From Symsagittifera roscoffensis (taxonomy: Eukaryota; Xenacoelomorpha; Acoela; Convolutidae), in contig NC_087062.1 of NCBI RefSeq assembly GCF_963678635.1, positions 79,237,200 through 79,301,199 of the forward strand: a DNA stretch of 64,000 nucleotides. The letters run 5' to 3'. Positions 1-11,578 of this stretch are shown here, in pieces (position 1 is the stretch's first letter; every line of letters starts with the position of its first letter). Under the pieces are notes generated by a model. That model saw nothing but the letters and a program-made list of their open reading frames with translations, was not told the DNA's origin and did no database searches. The position numbers and the translations under genes were made by a program.

Positions 1-90
1 GATTCTAGTCAAAAAAAAATTTTTTTGTCGGGATAAGGAGATGAGGAGAGTTTTGCGTCGCGACTAACTTCGCTGATGAATATTGCAATA
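1..90. other. short unannotated left edge
   Basis: AT-rich sequence with no reading frame or repeat that I can recognise. The direct repeat CAAACAGA that follows is the target duplication of the neighbouring MITE. Confidence 0.5.
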
Positions 91-98
91 CAAACAGA

Positions 99-348
99 CA
101 GGGGCGGATCTAAGATTTTCTCGTGGGGGGGGGGGAGGGGTGGGGGCGGAGAAAATTACTATCCCCCCTCAAAATTACTATACATTGGCACCAAAGGCGC
201 CCTTAGAACATTTTTAGGGTTGGTCGGCCAAAACTGGATTTCTTGAAAATACCAAAGGGGGGACCCTTTGGGTCGGCAGGGGGTCGAATCCCTGAGGGGG
301 GGAGCGCCCGCCCCCAAACCCTCCGCCCTCTCCCTAAGTCCGCCCCTG
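99..348. mobile_element. hAT-type MITE, 250 bp, with perfect 8-bp target duplication
   Basis: The element begins CAGGGGCGGATCTAAG and ends with the near inverse, CTAAGTCCGCCCCTG. It is flanked by identical 8-bp copies CAAACAGA at 91-98 and 349-356. Eight-bp duplications and CAGGG-type termini are typical of the hAT superfamily. The interior is G-run rich, has no transposase, and contains only chance open frames, so it is non-autonomous and depends on a hAT transposase elsewhere. A relative with its own duplication lies at 32928-33193, and decayed fragments lie near 13.9, 37.0, 39.8 and 42.8 kb. The perfect duplication suggests a fairly young insertion. Confidence 0.9.
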
Positions 349-561
349 CAAACAGAGATGGGGCCTCTGTAACTCATCAAACTCTTCGCGCTCAACCCCG
401 CCAAATTTATTGCGCTTGTGCGTAATATGGCGCCATTATAGAACAATAAAAGGTATATTTACTCAACTGTATTGAAATCTTGGCCAATCCCTTCTTTTCT
501 CATGGCGGTCATCTACTATTTTTTGTTGCCGATTCTCATAATTTGTATCTGAACTTTGTAG

Positions 562-770
562 GAGCATCAACTGTAACGGAAATTCGGCGCAAACTTGATT
601 CACGGTGGGAGAAAATTCAAAGCATGACTCGCGAGAGTAAGGACAATGAAGCTATTCATGAGTACCTGGCTGGACTTACACAAGAAGACGTGAAGCGTCA
701 AACGCGTTTAAACTTGTCTGAAGTCGAAAATTTCTACCAAAGTGTACTAACTACCCTTCACACGAGACAG
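562..770 (+). CDS. probable internal exon of an unrecognised protein
   Basis: A 209-nt open stretch is bounded by a good acceptor (AACTTTGTAG before 562) and a good donor (CAG then GTTAGT at 771). It encodes about 70 mostly helical, charged residues beginning STVTEIRRKLDSRWEKIQ and ending TTLHTRQ. Its composition is more balanced than the AT-rich surroundings. The same frame stays open upstream from 480 and downstream to a stop at 795-797, so an unspliced fragment is also possible. I do not recognise the family and no partner exon is visible in the next 590 bp, where the assembly gap begins. The rest of the gene may lie left of the window, in the gap, or be lost. Confidence 0.45.
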
Positions 771-797
771 GTTAGTACCGCAGTAAAAAGGGAGTGA

Positions 798-1359
798 GGT
801 TAGAGAAACCAAATTGATACTTTTTGTAGATCAGCTAATTCGATTTTGGAACTCCATTGAATTGTCAAAAATTGATCCGCTGTTAGCAATTTCTTATGTA
901 AAGGCATTTCTGTTCATTTTCGGGGAGTGTCAACCCGAAAAAGAAGCACATCCCTTCAAAATTCACATATTATAATATCCGAGATCCTAAAAATTCTATA
1001 TTCAATAGACAAAAATAGCAAGAAATAAGTAAGTATAAGGAAAGATCCTTCATAAAAATGGAACCCTGAAACATTGAAAAATTTTCGGCATTGATCAGAA
1101 CAAAGTCAGTTTAAGCAACTGTAAAACAAACAGTGCTAAAATAGGATAAAACACAAAATCCACAAAAAACATTATAAAGAGGTATATTTTGACAAGAGTA
1201 AACAGCATATTATTGCACAGGAAATTCTAAAAATTGAAAGTTCTTGTCATACCTCTGTGTATTAGTATCTAATTCTTGAATCCGAATGGATCGATAAACA
1301 GTGGGTCTCAATCGGAGCGATGTAAAACAACTAGCTGATAGGCAACGTTTATTTTCATC
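798..1359. other. AT-rich non-coding stretch
   Basis: No coding pattern, repeat or RNA signal seen. It could be the intron downstream of the exon at 562-770. Confidence 0.4.
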
Positions 1360-1559
1360 NNNNNNNNNNNNNNNNNNNNNNNNNNNNNNNNNNNNNNNNN
1401 NNNNNNNNNNNNNNNNNNNNNNNNNNNNNNNNNNNNNNNNNNNNNNNNNNNNNNNNNNNNNNNNNNNNNNNNNNNNNNNNNNNNNNNNNNNNNNNNNNNN
1501 NNNNNNNNNNNNNNNNNNNNNNNNNNNNNNNNNNNNNNNNNNNNNNNNNNNNNNNNNNN
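1360..1559. other. assembly gap (200 N)
   Basis: A run of exactly 200 unknown bases, which looks like a nominal gap size. It is followed at once by a GA microsatellite and the first unit of a multi-kilobase tandem repeat, a likely cause of the break. Any open frame running through the Ns is meaningless. Confidence 0.99.
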
Positions 1560-1590
<31 letters not shown>

Positions 1591-1650
1591 AAGAAAGCAG
1601 AACAGAAAAGAAACTGAGGAAAAGAAAGCAGAACGTAAAAGGAATTGAGT
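1560..1650. repeat. GA microsatellite and purine tract, left edge of macro-unit 1
   Basis: (GA)n followed by a purine-rich tract (AAAGAAAGCAGAAC repeated). The same tract recurs at 5091-5240, about 3.6 kb downstream, marking the start of the second macro-unit. Serine/leucine or arginine/glutamate-rich translations here are only the microsatellite. Confidence 0.85.
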
Positions 1651-1683
1651 AAAACCATAGGAAAGTTAATTAAGCTAAAGCAT

Positions 1684-2503
1684 AGACAAGGCTGCTCGCA
1701 TCAAGGCGAAACTCTGAATGTTCCGACTGCCTTTTAAGGTTTTTTGAGCAGAAGTAATTCAAAAAAAATAATATGAAATTTGAATTTTTTTATGAAATTT
1801 ATCACCCCACACGCCATATAAAGTACAAAAAGATAAATTTCGTTCCTTGTAACAAATCAATTATGGCAAATAAGCTTCTTTCAACCAATTTGGAACGATT
1901 TCTAAGAGGGATTAAATCTCGCTTACGCGTCAATAGCGCGAATTATATTGCGCGTTAATTGTCCCAAATTGGTCAAAAATGGCCAAAATGGCAAACTTTA
2001 AACCCTCATAACTTTACAAAAAATGGTCACAGGTGAAATATCTTTTCAAATTTAAGCTCAAGACAACAATATCTTTTGAATGATATAAAAAAAGTCCGTC
2101 AAAAAGGGCTAGTTAAAAAGTCGAAGTTTGTCTGAAGAAAAACAAACACCCCGAGCACAAATATTTTGTTACTTTCGTATCGAAAGTCGAAATAATTAAC
2201 CAATTTGAGTCGCAATGATTTCTAAGATGGATTAACTCTCCGCTTACGCGTTAATAACGCGAAATGTATCGCGCGTTAATTGTCCCAAATTGGCCAAAAT
2301 GGCAATCTTTAAACCCCCGTAACTTTACGAAAATTGATTACAGGTGAAATATCTTTTCAAATTTGAGCTCAGGTCAACAATACCTTTCGAATGATATAAA
2401 AACATTCCGTCAAAAATGGATAGTTAAAAAGTCGAAACTTGTCTGAAGAAAAAAAATCATCCCGAGCACAAATATTCCGTAACTTTCGTATCGAAAGTCG
2501 GAA
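1684..2503 (+). mobile_element. family A element: one near-complete plus one left-truncated copy in tandem
   Basis: The first copy starts at ACAAGGCTGCTCG with the family's left hairpin region (here decayed) and runs to the right-end hairpin ACTTTCGTATCGAAAGT near 2185. A second copy lacking its first 180 bp or so follows directly (about 2195-2503) and ends with the same hairpin. A mid-element hairpin around the GCGTTAATAGCGCG motif is present in both. There is no transposase. Essentially the same double structure is repeated at 5281-6092 and 11744-12440. Confidence 0.8.
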
Positions 2504-3351
2504 CAAAAACAAAAACAGAACGAAACAGAAATTTCGGTTCTTTGGTAAATCCAGAAAAGCTTATATTAGATTAAACTGGAATATTGATTTACGTCACTAC
2601 TTCTGAAAGTAAAAAGAAGTTTTAGAATTTGTTTTAAAAAATCCATTTCCGAATTTTTCCTTTTTTTTCTGTTTTCGAAAGCACAGATGTTTTTATCCTA
2701 AAGTAAAGTGTTTTCCAAGTGCACTGCTTGTGAGTTCACCGACGGTCGTGTGTTAGTTTGCGACCGTAAAACCGAGACAGAGTTTTTTTAGGAAACCTCT
2801 GAAAAAATCTGTCTACAGTTATATATCGAGTGAGTTATCTAAGAAACGTGGCTGTGAGTCCGCGGACAGCTCTGCGTCAGGTTGTTAGTTCTCGAATTGC
2901 AAAGACCAGAGGGGATGTACACCTGAACACCTGAGAGGCTTCGAAGTTGGAAAATTCAGCTTGTTTCTTCCTCAAAACAAAAAACCGAAAAAAAAATTGA
3001 CCTTTTATTTTATATTATTATTCTTTTATTTTTGCATTCTATTTTTAAATCAATTTTAATCAAATTTAAATCAATTGATCAAAAAATAGGGAAACAGAAT
3101 ATCAAATCAATGTTTTTGTCTCTTTTGAACCAAACAGGCTCACTGATTCATTGTTACAACAAACAAAACTTTTGAGTTTATAGAAAAAAAAATATGCAAA
3201 AGAAAAAAATGACAAGAAGGAGTCAAAAGGGCGACTAAGAACTTTTGGAAAAACAAACTTTAAAGATTGCTCATGTTCAAAATGCAAGTCCTACACGGTG
3301 ATGACACTGTAACTAGATCAAGATCAAAAAAGAAACTCGTGCAAGCTGAAC
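2504..3351. repeat. segment S, copy 1 (0.85 kb)
   Basis: This non-coding segment links family A to the B unit. It is repeated almost exactly at 6093-6947 and 12441-13253. It includes a GC-richer patch around 2740-2930 (GACGGTCGTGTG and CTGTGAGTCCGCGGACAG motifs) that could fold, but I recognise no RNA family there. Copy 1 differs from the others by a small internal substitution near 3045-3065. Confidence 0.75.
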
Positions 3352-4450
3352 ACCATGTTGCTTGATCAAAACGGCAGATACAATAAAACCAAACAAGCAT
3401 CCAAACGTAAAATAAAACTAAGTTTTAGCAGAGTCGTTTTAACAGAGTAGCTGGATTATTCTGAAGCTTCAAAGTGATAACCTAATTGATTAGCCAAATG
3501 AATGAAAAAAGTGTTTTAGATATTTTATACTCTATTTATGAGCAGCTGAACTTTGATGCACAAAAAAAATTTATCGGTAAAGTGTCAGAAATTTTTGTGG
3601 ATACTCTTACAGGATACGAAAGCTCGTCTGGAAGCAACCTACAAAATTTGCGTGGAAGTCATTTTGGCTTCCGCATCCAAAAAAAACAAAGTATGTTTTC
3701 TGGAAAAAAATTTAAAATTTTTTTTTGAATGTTATGTGCATACAAATTTATTCAAATTAATGATAAAACCCTCTTTTGTTTGTTTGGAGTTGAATTTGAA
3801 TGAATTAGTAAAAATGTTGTCTAAAATTTTAGCCGTGCAAGCCTTATTTAAACTTTGAACAAGATCAATCGGGATAATGAAGTGAAAAGATTTTCAGTGC
3901 TGCGAAGTACAGCAAAAAAGATTACCAACAAGCGTACAGAAAAACTCAAGGAATTCAAATAGTGTAAAACGAAGAAAAAAAATAAATTTTTTGCTAGGGT
4001 ATTGTTCTAGCTTTTTAATATTTCTTGCTTAAGAGTAAACGAACATGTTACAACTTCTAGGCCATCTGCCAAGCGAAACTTACGTAGTTTTCAACTAACT
4101 GTTTAGGAAAAGCACATAGATGGGTCTCGAATCCCCAGACCATGTGATTATAACTAAAAACGGGACTGAAAGTTTTATTAATAAATATTTCTAGTGGTAA
4201 TTATATATCAAAGCCATTGCAGATAGAATGGCCCTTTCTCGACTTTAGCGACTCGTTTTCTGAAACAAACTGTTATATTGGTGTTGAATTCAAATGCAGG
4301 ACCTTCCATTAGCTAAAAGCGCTAGAACAGTTCTAATAACAGTTTCAAGGAAGCAGGAATCCCTGAGTGATAATTTTGTTACCGTCCCATTTTCCAGGTT
4401 CGAGAGGGTTTGGATCGTTTCTTCATTTGTCGCAGAACATTACTTTTCAC
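3352..4450. repeat. B unit, copy 1 (3' end replaced)
   Basis: First of four copies of a 1.2-kb unit starting ACCATGTTGCTTGATCAAAA. This copy diverges from the others after 4450, where a 172-bp segment T takes over. It contains several short coding-like islands, described separately at 3864-3962. Confidence 0.85.
3864..3962 (+). pseudogene. short coding-like island shared by the B units
   Basis: The frame reads INRDNEVKRFSVLRSTAKK and on to a stop, 32 codons in all. It is basic and has no ATG start. A TAA lies four codons upstream of the island, so if this is an exon an acceptor at CAAG near 3863 would be needed; that site is weak. The same frame is intact in the copies near 8.7 kb and 9.9 kb (changes V to M and K to T, others silent) but is stopped in the copy near 7.5 kb. 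Other coding-like islands in the same unit are LDILYSIYEQLNFDAQKK (near 3500-3570, followed by a GTAAAG donor-like site) and LPLAKSARTVL (near 4296, after an AG). I do not recognise any of them. Confidence 0.35.
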
Positions 4451-4453
4451 TTG

Positions 4454-4625
4454 ATGTTTCAGTCATTCAGGTATAACCTAACACATGCACGCCTTATTGC
4501 TTGACTTTGTCTTTTGATTTTCAGGAAAGTTTTGTTACCTGGGGTGAAACAAACTAAGTGCTCCTGTTATTGATATTATAAAAACTAATTGCAATTTTGT
4601 GCATAATTCAGCAAATAAAAGAAAC
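4454..4625. repeat. segment T, copy 1 (172 bp)
   Basis: Starts ATGTTTCAGTCATTCAGG and is repeated nearly exactly at 11374-11545. In both places it sits downstream of B-unit sequence and upstream of family A material. No coding content. Confidence 0.8.
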
Positions 4626-5090
4626 GAGTAGTTCGACAACTTGAAGTTTTAATGAAGCAAACAAATATTTTTTTTCTGATTTAAGGAACAGCAAGATATG
4701 AATATTTGTATAAACAAAAAACCGCATTGATTTTTACTGGAAAATCTTACCCCTACAATTTGTTTTTTAGATCCATTGAACCATGAAATTGGACTGTAAG
4801 GAAATTCACTTATTTGTTTTCTCTATTCAAAATTTTTTTGCCTCAAAACTCCATGAACATCAATTTTATTCAGGAAAAAATTTGTTTAAAAAAAGTTTTG
4901 ATTTTTGCCAAATTAGTTATTGGGTTAAATTTGCAGATTTCTTTTCTCTTTGCTGAAACAAAAAATATACAACAAAATTTCAAAAAGTTAACATTGTTTT
5001 TATACACGCTAGTTCTGAAGCGGCTGGTACTTGATTTTGTCTCAAGTATTGATTTTTGTGGTTATTCAACTCAAGTATTAGTTTGAAAGA
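4626..5090. other. AT-rich spacer between macro-units
   Basis: No match to the other modules, and no convincing coding or RNA signal. A 90-codon open frame at 4814-5086 has the biased phenylalanine/leucine/lysine make-up of random AT-rich DNA. Confidence 0.4.
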
Positions 5091-5100
5091 GAAGGAAAGA

Positions 5101-5178
<78 letters not shown>

Positions 5179-5240
5179 AAGAAAGCAGAACAGAAAAGAA
5201 ACTGAGGAAAAAAAAGCAGAACGTAAAAGGAATTGAGTAA
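5091..5240. repeat. GA microsatellite, left edge of macro-unit 2
   Basis: A long (GA)n run interrupted once by AAGAGCGAG, followed by the same AAGAAAGCAGAAC tract seen at 1580-1650. The offset between the two macro-units is about 3.6 kb and holds from here to about 8045. Confidence 0.9.
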
Positions 5241-5280
5241 AACCATAGGAAAGTTAATTAAGCTAAAGCATAGACAAGGC

Positions 5281-6092
5281 TGCTCGTATCAAGGCGAAAC
5301 TCTGAATGTTCCGACTGCCTTTTAAGGTTTTTTGAGCAGAAGTAATTCAAAAAAAAATAATATGAAATTTGATTTTTTTTATGAAATTTATCACCCCACA
5401 CGCCATATAAAGTACAAAAAGATAAATTTCGTTCCTTGTAACAAATCAATTATGGCAAATAAGCTTCTTTCAACCAATTTGGAACGATTTCTAAGAGGGA
5501 TTAAATCTCGCTTACGCGTTAATAGCGCGAATTATATTGCGCGTTAATTGTCCCAAATTGGTCAAAATGGCCAAAATGGCAAACTTTAAACCCTCATAAC
5601 TTTACAAAAAATGGTCACAGGTGAAATATCTTTTCAAATTTAAGCTCAAGACAACAAAATCTTTTGAATGATATAAAAAAATTCCGTCAAAAAGGGCTAG
5701 TTAAAAAGTCGAAGTTTGTCTGAAGAAAAACAAACACCCCGAGCACAAATATTTTGTTACTTTCGTATCGAAAGTCGAAATAATTAACCAATTTGAGTCG
5801 CAATGATTTCTAAGATGGATTAACTCTCCGCTTACGCGTTAATAACGCGAAATATATTGCGCGTTAATTGTCCCAAATTGGCCAAAATGGCAATCTTTAA
5901 ACCCCGGTAACTGTACGAAAATTGATTACAGGTGAAATATCTTTTCAAATTTGAGCTCAGGTCAATAATACCTTTCGAATGATGTAAAAACATTCCGTCA
6001 AAAATGGATAGTTAAAAAGTCGAAACTTGTCTGAAGAAAAAAAAATCATCCCGAGCACAAATATTCCGTAACTTTCGTATCGAACGTCGGAA
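5281..6092 (+). mobile_element. family A element, tandem double copy inside macro-unit 2
   Basis: Near-identical to 1684-2503. Distinguishing changes (ATTGGTCAAAATGG, CCCCGGTAACTGTACG, CGAACGTCGG) are shared exactly with 11744-12440, so this copy and the third are each other's closest relatives. Confidence 0.8.
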
Positions 6093-6947
6093 CAAAAACA
6101 AAAACAGAACGAAACAGAAATTTCGGTTCTTTGGTAAATCCAGAAAAGCTTATATTAGATTAAACTGGAATATTGATTTACGTCACTACTTCTGAAAGTA
6201 AAAAGAAGTTTTAGAATTTGTTTTAAAAAATCCATTTCCGAATTTTTCCTTTTTTTCTGTTTTCGAAAGCACAGTTGTTTTTATCCTAAAGTAAAGTGTT
6301 TTCCAAGTGCACTGCTTGTGAGTTCACCGACGGTCGTGTGTTAGTTTGCGACCGTAAAACCGAGACAGAGTTTTTTTAGGAAACCTCTGAAAAAATCTGT
6401 CTACAGTTATATATCGAGTGAGTTATCTAAGAAACGTGGCTGTGAGTCCGCGGACAGCTCTGCGTCAGGTTGTTAGTTCTCGAATTGCAAAGACCAGAGG
6501 GGATGTACACCTAAACACCTGAGAGGCTTCGAAGTTGGAAAATTCAGCTTGTTTCTTCCTCAAAACAAAAAACCGAAAAAAAAATTGACCTTTTATTTTA
6601 TATTATTATTCTTTTATTTTTGCATTCTATTTTTAGAATTTTTTTTGTATCTCAAAAAATTTAAATCAATTGATCAAAAAATAGGGAAACAGAATAACAA
6701 ATCAATGTTTTTGTCTATTTTGAACCAAACAGGCTCACTGATTCATTGTTACAACAAACAAAACTTTTGAGTTTATAGAAAAAAAAATATGCAAAATAAA
6801 AAAAATGACAAGAAGGAGTCAAAAGGGCTACTAAGAAATTTTGGAAAAACAAACTTTAAAGATTGCTCATGTTCAAAATGCGAGTCCTACACGGTGATGA
6901 CACTGTAACTAGATCAAGATCAAAAAAGAAACTCGTGCAAGCTGAAC
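6093..6947. repeat. segment S, copy 2
   Basis: Same segment as 2504-3351 and 12441-13253. Almost no differences from the third copy are visible; one is ACCGTAAAACCGAG here against ACCGTAAAAACGAG there. Confidence 0.75.
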
Positions 6948-8164
6948 ACCATGTTGCTTGATCAAAACGGCAGATACAATAAAACAAAACAAGCATCCAA
7001 ACGTAAAATAAAACTAAGTTTTAGCAGAGTCGTTTTAACAGAGTAGCTGGATTATTCTGAAGCTTCAAAGTGATAACATAATTGATTAGCCAAATGAATG
7101 AAAAAAGTGTTTTAGATATTTTATACTCTATTTATGAGCAGCTGAACTTTGATGCACAAAAAAAAATTATCGGTGAAGTGTCAGAAATTTTTGTGGATAC
7201 TCTTACAGGATACGAAAGCTCGTCTGGAAGCCACCCACAAAATTTGCGTGGAAGTCATTTTGGCTTCCGCATCCAAAAAAAAACAAAATATGTTTTCTGG
7301 AAAAAAATTAAAAATTTTTTTTGAATGTTATGTGCATACAAATTTATTCAAATTAATGATAAAACCCTCTTTTGTTTGTTTGGAGTTGAATTCGAATGAA
7401 TTAGTAAAAATGTTGTCTAAAAATTTTAGCCGTGCAAGCCTTATTTAAACTTTGAACAAGATCAATCGGGATAATGAAGTGAAAAGATTTTCAGTGCTGC
7501 GAAGTACAGCAAAAAAGATTACCAACAAGCGTTAAAAAAACTCAAGGAATTCAAGTAGTGTAAAACGAAGAAAAAATTAAATTTTTTCCTAGGGCATTGT
7601 TCTAGTTTTTTAATATTTCTTGCTTAAGAGTAAACGAACATGTTACAACTTCTAGGCCATCTGCCAAGCGAAACTTACGTAGTTTTCAACTAACTGTATA
7701 AGAAAAGCACATAGATGGGTCTCGAATCCCCAGACCATGTGATTATAACTAAAAACGGGACTGAAAGTTTTATTAAAAATTATTTCTAGTGTTTATTATA
7801 TATTAAAGCCATTGCGGGATAGAATGGCCCTTTCTCGACTTTAGCGACTCGTTTTCTGAAACAAACTGTTATATTGGTGTTGAATTCAAATGCAGGAACT
7901 TCCATTAGCTAAAAGCGCTAGAACAGTTCTAAAAACAGTTTCAAGGAAGCAGGACTCCCTGAGTGATAATTTTGTTACCGTCCCATTTTCCAGGTTCGAG
8001 AGGGTTTGGATCGTTTCTTCATTTGTCGCAGAACATTACTTTTCACTTAGTCCGTTTTTTTTCTATGCAATTGTCCAAAACAGACTGCTAGTTCTTTCTT
8101 TTTCTCTTGCGACTGTTTTCGCTCCCTAATTCAAGTGTTATGTTTTTGATAATTAATTTTTTCA
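6948..8164. repeat. B unit, copy 2 (first of three tandem 1.2-kb units)
   Basis: A 1217-bp unit starting ACCATGTTGC. The short frame around 7460-7558 is broken by a TAA in this copy. The frame after the AG near 7890 reads ELPLAKSARTVLKTVSRK and runs to 8129. Confidence 0.9.
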
Positions 8165-9382
8165 ACCATGTTGCTTGATCAAAACGGCAGATACAATAAA
8201 ACAAAACAAGCATCCAAACTTAAAATAAAATTAAGTTTTAACAGAGTCGTTTTAACAGAGTAGCTGGATTATTCTGAAGCTTCAAAGTGATAACCTAATT
8301 GATTAGCCAAATAAATGAAAAAATTGTTTTAGATATTTTATACTCTATTTATGAGCAGCTGAACTTTGATGCACAAAAAAAACTTATCGGTAAAGTGTCA
8401 GAAATTTTTGTGGATACTCTTACAGGATACGAAAGCTCGTCTGGAAGCAACCTACAAAATTTGCGTGGAAGTCATTTTGGCTTCCGCATCCAAAAAAAAA
8501 AACAAAGTATGTTTTCTGGAAAAAAAATTAAAAATTTTTTTTTGAATGTTATGTGCATACAAATTTATTCAAATTAATGATAAACCCTCTTTTGTTTGTT
8601 TGGAGTTGAATTTGAATGAATTAGTAAAAATGTTGTCTGAAAATTTCAGCCGTGCAAGCCCTATTTAGACTTTGAACAAGATCAATCGGGATAATGAAGT
8701 GAAGAGATTTTCAGTGCTGCGAAGTACAGCAAAAAAGATTACCAACAAGCGTACAGAAAAACTCAAGGAATTCAAGTAGTGTAGAACGAAGAAAAAATTA
8801 AATTTTTTCCTAGGGCATTGTTCTAGTTTTTTAATATTTCTTGCTTAAGAGTAAACGAACATGTTACAACTTCTAGGCCATCTGCCAAGCGAAACTTACG
8901 TAGTTTTCAACTAACTGTTTAGGAAAAGCACATAGATGGGTCTCGAATCCCCAGACCATGTGATTATAACTAAAAACGGGACTGAAAGTTTTATTAATAA
9001 TTATTTCTAGTGGTAATTTTATATTAAAGCCATTGCAGATAGAATGGCCCTTTCTCGACTTTAGCGACTCATTTTCTGAAACAAACTGTTATATTGGTGT
9101 TGAATTCAAATGCAGGAACTTCCATTAGCTAAAAGCGCTAGAAGTTCTAAAAACAGTTTCAAGGAAGCAGGACTCCCTGAGTGATAATTTTTTTACCTTC
9201 CCATTTTCCAGGTTCGAGAGGGTTTGGATCGTTTCTTCATTTGTCGCAGGACATTACTTTTCACTTAGTCAGTTTTTTTTCGATGCAATTGTCCAAAACA
9301 GACTGCTAGTTCTTTCTTTTTCTCTTGCGACTGTTTTCGCTCGTTAATTCAAGTGTTATGTTTTTCATAATTAATTTTTTCA
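8165..9382. repeat. B unit, copy 3 (second of three tandem units)
   Basis: A 1218-bp unit. The 33-codon frame (INRDNEVKRFSV) is intact here, but a 2-bp deletion near 9140 (GCTAGAAGTT) breaks the LPLAKS frame. The initiating ATG of the upstream island (CAAATGAATG) is changed to CAAATAAATG. Confidence 0.9.
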
Positions 9383-10585
9383 ACCATGTTGCTTGATCAA
9401 AACTGCAGATACAAAAAAAAAAAACAAGCATCCAAACGTAAAATAAAATTAAGTTTCAGCAGAGTCGTTTTAACAGAGTAGCTGGATTATTCTGAAGCTT
9501 CAAAGTGATAACCTAATTGATTAGCCTTTAGATACTTTATACTCTATTTATGAGCAGCTGAACTTTGATGCACAAAAAAATTTATCGGTAAAGTGTCAGA
9601 AATTTTTATGGATACTCTTACAGGATACGAAAGCTCGTCTGGAAGCAACCTACAAAATTTGCGTGGAAGTCATTTTGGCTTCCGCATCCAAAAAAAAACA
9701 AAGTATGTTTTCTGGAAAAAAAATGAATTTTTTTTTTATAAATGACATGTGCATACAAATTTATTCAAATTAATGATAAAACCCTCTTTTGTTTGTATGG
9801 AGTTGAATTTGTATGAATTAGTGAAAATGTTGTCTAAAATTTTCAGCGGTGCAAGCCCTATTTAAACTTTGAACAAGATCAATCGGGATAATGAAATGAA
9901 GAGATTTTCAGTGCTGCGAAGTACAGCAAAAAAGATTACCAACAAGCGTACAGAAACACTCAAGGAATTCAAATAGTGTAAAACGAAGAAGAAAATAAAA
10001 GTTTTTCCTAGGGCATTGTTCTAGCTTTTTAATATTTCTTGCTTAAGAGTAAACGAACATGTTACGACTTCTAGGCCATCTGCCAAGCGAAACTTACGTA
10101 GTTTTCAACTAACTGTATAAGAAAAGCACATAGATGGGTCTCGAATCCCCAGACCTTGTGATTATAACCAAAAACAGGACTGAAAGTTTTATTAATAATT
10201 ATTTCTAGTGGTAATTTTATATTAAAGCCATTGCAGATAGATTGGCCCTTTCTCGACTTAAGCGACTCATTTTCTGAAACAAACTGTTATATTGGTGTTG
10301 AATTCAAATGCAGGACCTTCAATTAGCTAAAATGGCTAGAACAGTTCTAAAAACAGTTTCAAGGAAGCAGGACTCCCTGAGTGATAATTTTGTTCCCGTC
10401 CCATTTTCCAGGTTCGAGAGGGTTTCGTTCGTTTCTTCATTTGTCGCAGGATATTACTTTTCACTTAGTCAGTTTTTTTTCTATGCAATTGTCCGAAACA
10501 GACTGCTAGTTCTCGCTTTTTCTCTTGCGACTGTTTTCGCTCGTTAACTCAAGTGTTATGTTTTTCATTTTTAATTGTTTCCAAC
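9383..10585. repeat. B unit, copy 4 (third of three tandem units)
   Basis: Last of the direct array. It has lost about 20 bp around the first island (GATTAGCCTTTAGATAC) but keeps the INRDNE frame and a 79-codon frame from 10308. Similarity to the other units ends around 10560-10585. Confidence 0.85.
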
Positions 10586-11373
10586 AGTGTTGGTTTTTGG
10601 CGTTTCTTAGAAACCTTGGATCGACAATGAATTCTAGACTAATCTACCCTCTGTCCTCTCGGATTTCAGAAGTAAGGCGTTTCAAATCAATAAGATGTTG
10701 ACTCGGGGGATTCGACTGAGCTTTCTCGCAGAAGAGCACTTTTCTCATAAATTTCACTTTTCTCACAAATCTCATAAGATTTTAAAAAGAAGAGCTTTTA
10801 GAATTTTTTGTTTTGTTGAATAGGATTCAAAAGTTTTTCCTGTTTTTTTCTTGCAAAGCTTCCGTTTCTCGTATTAAAGAAAAACCACTTGAATATGAAA
10901 ACTGAGTAGTCAATTGTTTTAAGTTCAAATGATGAGTTTTTTTCATCCATTATCGAAAGAGTACCGAATGGGTTTTAGCGCTGAGCAAAAGTGAACGGAC
11001 CTGCAGGTACTATGATACTCTGCCAGACGGTAAATTGTTTGCGTGGTTTACAGATATTTCGTAACACTCATCAACAAGGATTTTATCCGAATACAAAATA
11101 ATTTCAGAATGATATCAGAACGATGTTTATTATCTATGGCTGAAAAATTAATTTGAGGCTTCTCTTACAAAAATCTGAAGTGTTCTGATCTGCAGCAGAA
11201 GAAAAAAATCGCTTTTTGGATTGTTTGAGTGATTTTCAAATAAAATAGAGGAGTAAAAAAATTTTAAAATCTGGTTTTGAGGAGGTAATTTTGAGGCTAA
11301 AGCAAAAATAAGGACCATGTGAACTCTCTCTCCTGAATCAAAACAAGAGAAGATATTTCACATGATTAAAGTA
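10586..11373. other. single-copy spacer after the B array
   Basis: AT-rich, not repeated elsewhere in the window as far as I can see, with no coding pattern. It separates the B array from segment T copy 2. Confidence 0.4.
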
Positions 11374-11545
11374 ATGTTTCAGTCATTCAGGTATAACCTA
11401 GCACATGCACGCCTTATTGCTTGACTTTGTCTTTTCATTTTCGGTGAAATTTTGTTACCTGGGGTGAAACAAACTAAGTGCTCCTGTTATTGATATTATA
11501 AAAATTAATTGCAATTTTGTGCATAATTCAGCAAATAAAAGAAAC
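11374..11545. repeat. segment T, copy 2
   Basis: Near-identical to 4454-4625 up to GCAAATAAAAGAAAC, then diverges. Confidence 0.8.
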
Positions 11546-11578
11546 TAAAGATTTGTTTCTTAACGCAACGCGAAAACA

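Noticed and set aside
1301-1658. Open frames on both strands through the N run
   Set aside because: They exist only because the unknown bases contain no stops; the rest is GA microsatellite.
2740-2930. Possible structured RNA in segment S
   Set aside because: A few short complementary stretches are present, but there is no match to 5S, snRNA or spliced-leader motifs that I know, and no promoter elements.
4110-4150. tRNA T-arm-like sequence GTCTCGAATCCCCAGACC in the B units
   Set aside because: It forms a small hairpin and resembles a B-box, but no A-box lies at the right distance and no tRNA fold is possible.
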